From NCBI GenBank assembly GCA_027061705.1, contig JAMOVB010000133.1, forward strand, positions 1-6,464: a DNA stretch of 6,464 nt, read 5' to 3'. The notes below the pieces were generated by a model, which did no database searches, had not been told where the DNA came from, and saw nothing but the letters and a program-made list of their open reading frames with translations. This DNA comes from Desulfurococcales archaeon (lineage in GTDB: Archaea; Thermoproteota; Thermoprotei_A; Sulfolobales; NBVN01). Numbering within the stretch: position 1 is the stretch's first letter; each line of letters starts with the position of its first letter. The position numbers and the translations under genes were made by a program. Positions 4,110 through 6,464 of the stretch are shown here, in pieces.

Positions 4110-5486
4110 TTGTTCTACTACTACGACAGATATAAGCCGGAGGAAATCCCTAAGATAGTGGTTGAGCCGCCAGGCCCTAAGGCTAGGGAACTCCTATCTA
4201 GAGATAGGAGCTTACTGATGCAGTCATTCGTTAGATGGTACCCGTTAGTGGCTAAGAGAGCTTACGGCGTCGTCATCGAGGACGTTGACGGCAACTTATT
4301 CCTAGATATGAACGCCGGCCTAGCCGTAATGTCCGTGGGCCACTGCCACCCACGCGTAGTGAAGGCCATCAGGGAGCAGTCCGAGAAGTTGCTGCACTAC
4401 TCTCTCACAGACTTCTACTACGAGGAGGCAGTGGAGTACTCGGAGGAGCTATCTAAGATAGTCCCTATCGAGGGAGGCAGTAAATTCTTCTTCGCAAACA
4501 GCGGTGCCGAGACTATAGAGGCTTCAATAAAGATATCAAGAGGGTATGGTGAGGGTAAGAGACCCTACGTGATAGCGTTCATAGGGGCGTTCCACGGGAG
4601 AACTACTGGGGCCATGGCCCTAACTGCGAGCAAGCCTGTTCAGAGGAAGGGCTTCCAGCCCCTAATGCCGGCCGTCATACACGTGCCCTACCCCTACCCC
4701 TACAGATGCCCGTTCGAGACCGACCCCGAGAAGTGTGGCGATGCCGTCATAGGGTTCATTGAGGAGTGGATATTCAGGAGGATGGTTGACCCAAGTGAGG
4801 TCGCAGCAGTCTTCGTTGAGCCGATACAGGGGGAGGGAGGCTATGTAGTCCCGCCCGACGACTTCTTCCCCAAGCTGAGGAAGTTAACTAGGGAGAACGG
4901 CATACTACTCGTTGACGACGAGGTACAGGCAGGTATGGGTAGGACCGGCAAGTGGTTCGCCATCGAGCATTGGAACGTTAAGCCAGACATCATAACGATG
5001 GCTAAGGCGGTTGCCTCGGGGCTACCGCTAGGTGTGGTCGCGGGGAGGAAGGACATAATGAACCTCCCTGCAGGGTCGCATGCAAGCACGTTCGGCGGCA
5101 ACCCCGTGGCGCTGAGGGTCGCTAAGGAAGTCATAAACATAATGAGAGACGAGAAGCTACTTGAGAACGCTTCGAAGGTTGGCGAGTCCATACTCAAGAG
5201 GGCTAGGGAGTGGATGGACAAGTATGAGATAATAGGTGACGTTAGGGGCAAGGGACTCATGATAGGTATAGAGTTAGTTAAGGACAGGAAGACTAAGGAG
5301 TATGCCAAGAAGGAGGTTGCCGAAGTTATCAACGGGTGCTTTAAGAAGGGAGTAACCATAATCGGGGCAGGCTTCTCAACAATTAGAATAGCGCCACCAC
5401 TAGTCATAAGCGAGGAACTAGCTCAGAAAGCATTAGACATACTGGAGGAGGAGATAAAGAAAGCGAATAAGAAGATACACGGGTAA
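4110..5486 (+). CDS. Class III PLP-dependent aminotransferase (4-aminobutyrate/ornithine aminotransferase or amino-acid racemase type)
   Basis: This 458-aa cytosolic enzyme is a complete fold-type I transaminase of class III. Visible motifs are NSGAE (130-134, phosphate binding), FHGRT (161-165), EPIQGEGG (237-244) and LLVDDEVQAGMGRTG (266-280), whose D270 should contact the PLP ring nitrogen. IITMAKA follows, with the PLP-binding K299, then STFGGNP (326-332). An insert with PYPYPYRCPF and a second Cys (C200, C209) matches the archaeal subgroup I recall from Pyrococcus, which includes ornithine aminotransferase and a broad-specificity amino-acid racemase. Substrate therefore cannot be fixed from sequence: GABA, ornithine, N-acetylornithine or racemisation are all possible. 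No arginine or lysine biosynthesis genes are adjacent. The TTG start has GGTGA 6 nt upstream. It is followed after 5 nt by the winged-helix gene, so the two are likely co-transcribed. Confidence 0.92.
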   Translation: MFYYYDRYKPEEIPKIVVEPPGPKARELLSRDRSLLMQSFVRWYPLVAKRAYGVVIEDVDGNLFLDMNAGLAVMSVGHCHPRVVKAIREQSEKLLHYSLTDFYYEEAVEYSEELSKIVPIEGGSKFFFANSGAETIEASIKISRGYGEGKRPYVIAFIGAFHGRTTGAMALTASKPVQRKGFQPLMPAVIHVPYPYPYRCPFETDPEKCGDAVIGFIEEWIFRRMVDPSEVAAVFVEPIQGEGGYVVPPDDFFPKLRKLTRENGILLVDDEVQAGMGRTGKWFAIEHWNVKPDIITMAKAVASGLPLGVVAGRKDIMNLPAGSHASTFGGNPVALRVAKEVINIMRDEKLLENASKVGESILKRAREWMDKYEIIGDVRGKGLMIGIELVKDRKTKEYAKKEVAEVINGCFKKGVTIIGAGFSTIRIAPPLVISEELAQKALDILEEEIKKANKKIHG

Positions 5487-5491
5487 CGCTA

Positions 5492-5728
5492 TTGTGGCGG
5501 AAACTCAGATGTGAAGAAGTGGTTAAAGTACTGAGTAAGGGCCCCGCAACATCAACCCAAATAATTCAAGCTCTTTTTAATGAAGGTTACTACGACGTGA
5601 AGTCCGTAAGAGGATGTATCAAGCGATTACTCAGGTCAGGATTACTTAAAAGAGAGCCAGACCCGAGCGTCAGAGGCTTCGTCTACGTACTAACGCGTAG
5701 CGGTCGAAACCCCGCGGATTATGCCTAA
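5492..5728 (+). CDS. Small winged-helix DNA-binding protein
   Basis: This 78-aa protein is essentially one winged helix-turn-helix. Helix 1 is CEEVVKVLSKG (7-17), helix 2 STQIIQALFNEG (21-32), the recognition helix SVRGCIKRLLRSGLLKREP (38-56), and the beta wing RGFVYVLT (61-68). The layout resembles small archaeal regulators with a MarR/ArsR-like fold, but I cannot place it in a named family, and no ligand domain or cysteine set suggests a sensor. The start is the TTG at 5492, 5 nt after the aminotransferase stop; GGGTAA overlapping that stop is a weak ribosome site. A GTG at 5519 is an in-frame alternative but would delete most of helix 1. Position suggests co-transcription with, and possibly control of, the aminotransferase gene; that is inference. 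It converges with the PCNA gene across a 17-bp gap. Confidence 0.72.
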   Translation: MWRKLRCEEVVKVLSKGPATSTQIIQALFNEGYYDVKSVRGCIKRLLRSGLLKREPDPSVRGFVYVLTRSGRNPADYA

Positions 5729-5745
5729 AATGCCTGTTACTTACC

Positions 5746-6464
5746 CTAAGCTCTGGGGGCGACCCAGAATGTAACCTTGCACCCATCCTCCGTAGTTATG
5801 TAGATCCTCATAGGAAGGCCGTTGCCGAACTCAACAGTAACTACGTCAGCAACCTCGAACGTCGAAGCTATCGACTTAAGCAGGTCAACATCATACTTGC
5901 ATGTGACTTTACTTTCCTTAGACTCCAAAGCGAGAAGAGGCCTATCAAGACCCATACGCTCCTCAAAGGATCTGCCCTCAGCGACGCACCTAGCTATTAA
6001 CTCCCCGTCCTCATACGTAAGCTCTAACTCATCACCGATCAACTTAGCGTCAGATACGAGCTTCTTCAGATCCCGTGACTCTATCTGAAACCTGACGGGC
6101 AGTTCAAGCTCCAGCGACTGTATTAACTCACGCCCGGTCTCAAGCACGCTTATCTGGTAGGAGCGCTCAGCCCCTGTCTTGGTGTTAGTCAGAGTTAAGG
6201 TAAGTTGCTTAGCTCCATCCTCATACCTGAGCGTGACAGTATCTCGCTTAGTGCCCCTTCTAACAGCCTTAACGTACTCGTCTCTATCAAGAGTTAGCAG
6301 TGTATCAGCGGTGACGTCAAAGGATTCGAACGCCGTACTGGGCATGTACACCTCCGTCAGCAGGTTCTTATCAGGGCTTAATGCCCTAATTAAGAATGAG
6401 TCGCTGGTCACCTTAACAGGAACTTCACTCAAAGGCTTTAGAGAGCCGTACATCAGCCTCTTGA
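5746..6464 (-). CDS. pcn: PCNA, DNA polymerase sliding clamp (5' end beyond the window)
   Basis: This is an archaeal sliding clamp subunit that encircles DNA and tethers polymerase, FEN1 and ligase. Recognisable parts are the N-domain segment FLIRALSPDKNLLTEVYMPSTAFESFDV, the interdomain connector ELELPVRFQIES, and the C-domain with SKVTCKYDVDLLKSIA. The C-terminal strand and tail, CKVTFWVAPRA, has the conserved APR. About 238 residues are visible against the usual 245-250. The first Met in frame (6453) aligns with the first helix of the clamp, and the frame stays open upstream (KRL before it) to the window edge, so the real start lies outside by about ten codons. Many crenarchaea encode two or three PCNA paralogues that form heterotrimers; which paralogue this is cannot be told here. 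No ordinary PIP-box partner is encoded nearby. Confidence 0.9.
   Translation of the reverse strand, partial: KRLMYGSLKPLSEVPVKVTSDSFLIRALSPDKNLLTEVYMPSTAFESFDVTADTLLTLDRDEYVKAVRRGTKRDTVTLRYEDGAKQLTLTLTNTKTGAERSYQISVLETGRELIQSLELELPVRFQIESRDLKKLVSDAKLIGDELELTYEDGELIARCVAEGRSFEERMGLDRPLLALESKESKVTCKYDVDLLKSIASTFEVADVVTVEFGNGLPMRIYITTEDGCKVTFWVAPRA

Noticed and set aside
4841..5407. A 188-codon open frame antisense to the aminotransferase gene.
   Set aside because: Its Ser/Leu-rich composition is that of a shadow frame of a strong coding gene; no ribosome site or domain is visible.
6451..6453. ATG at 6453 as the true start of PCNA.
   Set aside because: It falls in the first helix of the clamp fold, the frame is open to the window edge, and the protein would lack its first beta strand.
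1..6464. Insertion sequence, CRISPR array, toxin-antitoxin or defence system.
   Set aside because: No transposase, long terminal repeats, regularly spaced repeats, Cas-like or toxin domains were found; the gene content is housekeeping.

Overview
The window looks like chromosomal DNA of a hyperthermophilic or thermophilic crenarchaeon (Thermoproteota). The support is the gene set: an archaeal class I CCA-adding enzyme, an archaeal ThpR, the archaeal families UPF0200 and UPF0201, and a PCNA sliding clamp. It also has a tRNA gene with a bulge-helix-bulge intron, a probable C/D box guide RNA, TATA-type promoters, GGTGA-type ribosome sites and frequent TTG starts. I cannot name a genus. No mobile element, CRISPR array or transferred island is visible.

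Left part (1-1545, + strand): a TATA box at 31-38 precedes a P-loop kinase-like UPF0200 gene, whose end overlaps the start of a UPF0201 gene. These two families occur as one fused protein in Archaeoglobus. A 175-bp gap with several ATACC/GGTAT repeats follows, then a small zinc-ribbon gene read from an almost leaderless start.

Middle (1470-3911): this is a tRNA-biology cluster. On the - strand thpR (RNA 2',3' cyclic phosphodiesterase, also called 2'-5' RNA ligase) overlaps the downstream cca gene (CCA-adding enzyme), and the 3' end of cca overlaps the zinc-ribbon gene tail to tail. Divergent from thpR, on the + strand, is tRNA-Pro(GGG) with an 18-nt intron between positions 37 and 38 and an encoded CCA end. 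A nearly symmetric TATA element inside a 6-bp inverted repeat sits 34-35 bp from both genes and probably serves both. A 56-aa gene on the - strand ends on the base next to the tRNA CCA.

Right part (3911-6464): a second symmetric TATA element lies between that small gene and a probable C/D box sRNA (about 3950-4016) on the + strand. Then come a 458-aa class III PLP aminotransferase and, 5 nt later, a 78-aa winged-helix protein, probably one transcript. The window closes with a convergent, 5'-truncated PCNA gene.

No wholly new protein system is evident. The least expected content is the unannotated-type RNA and promoter architecture at 3540-4016.
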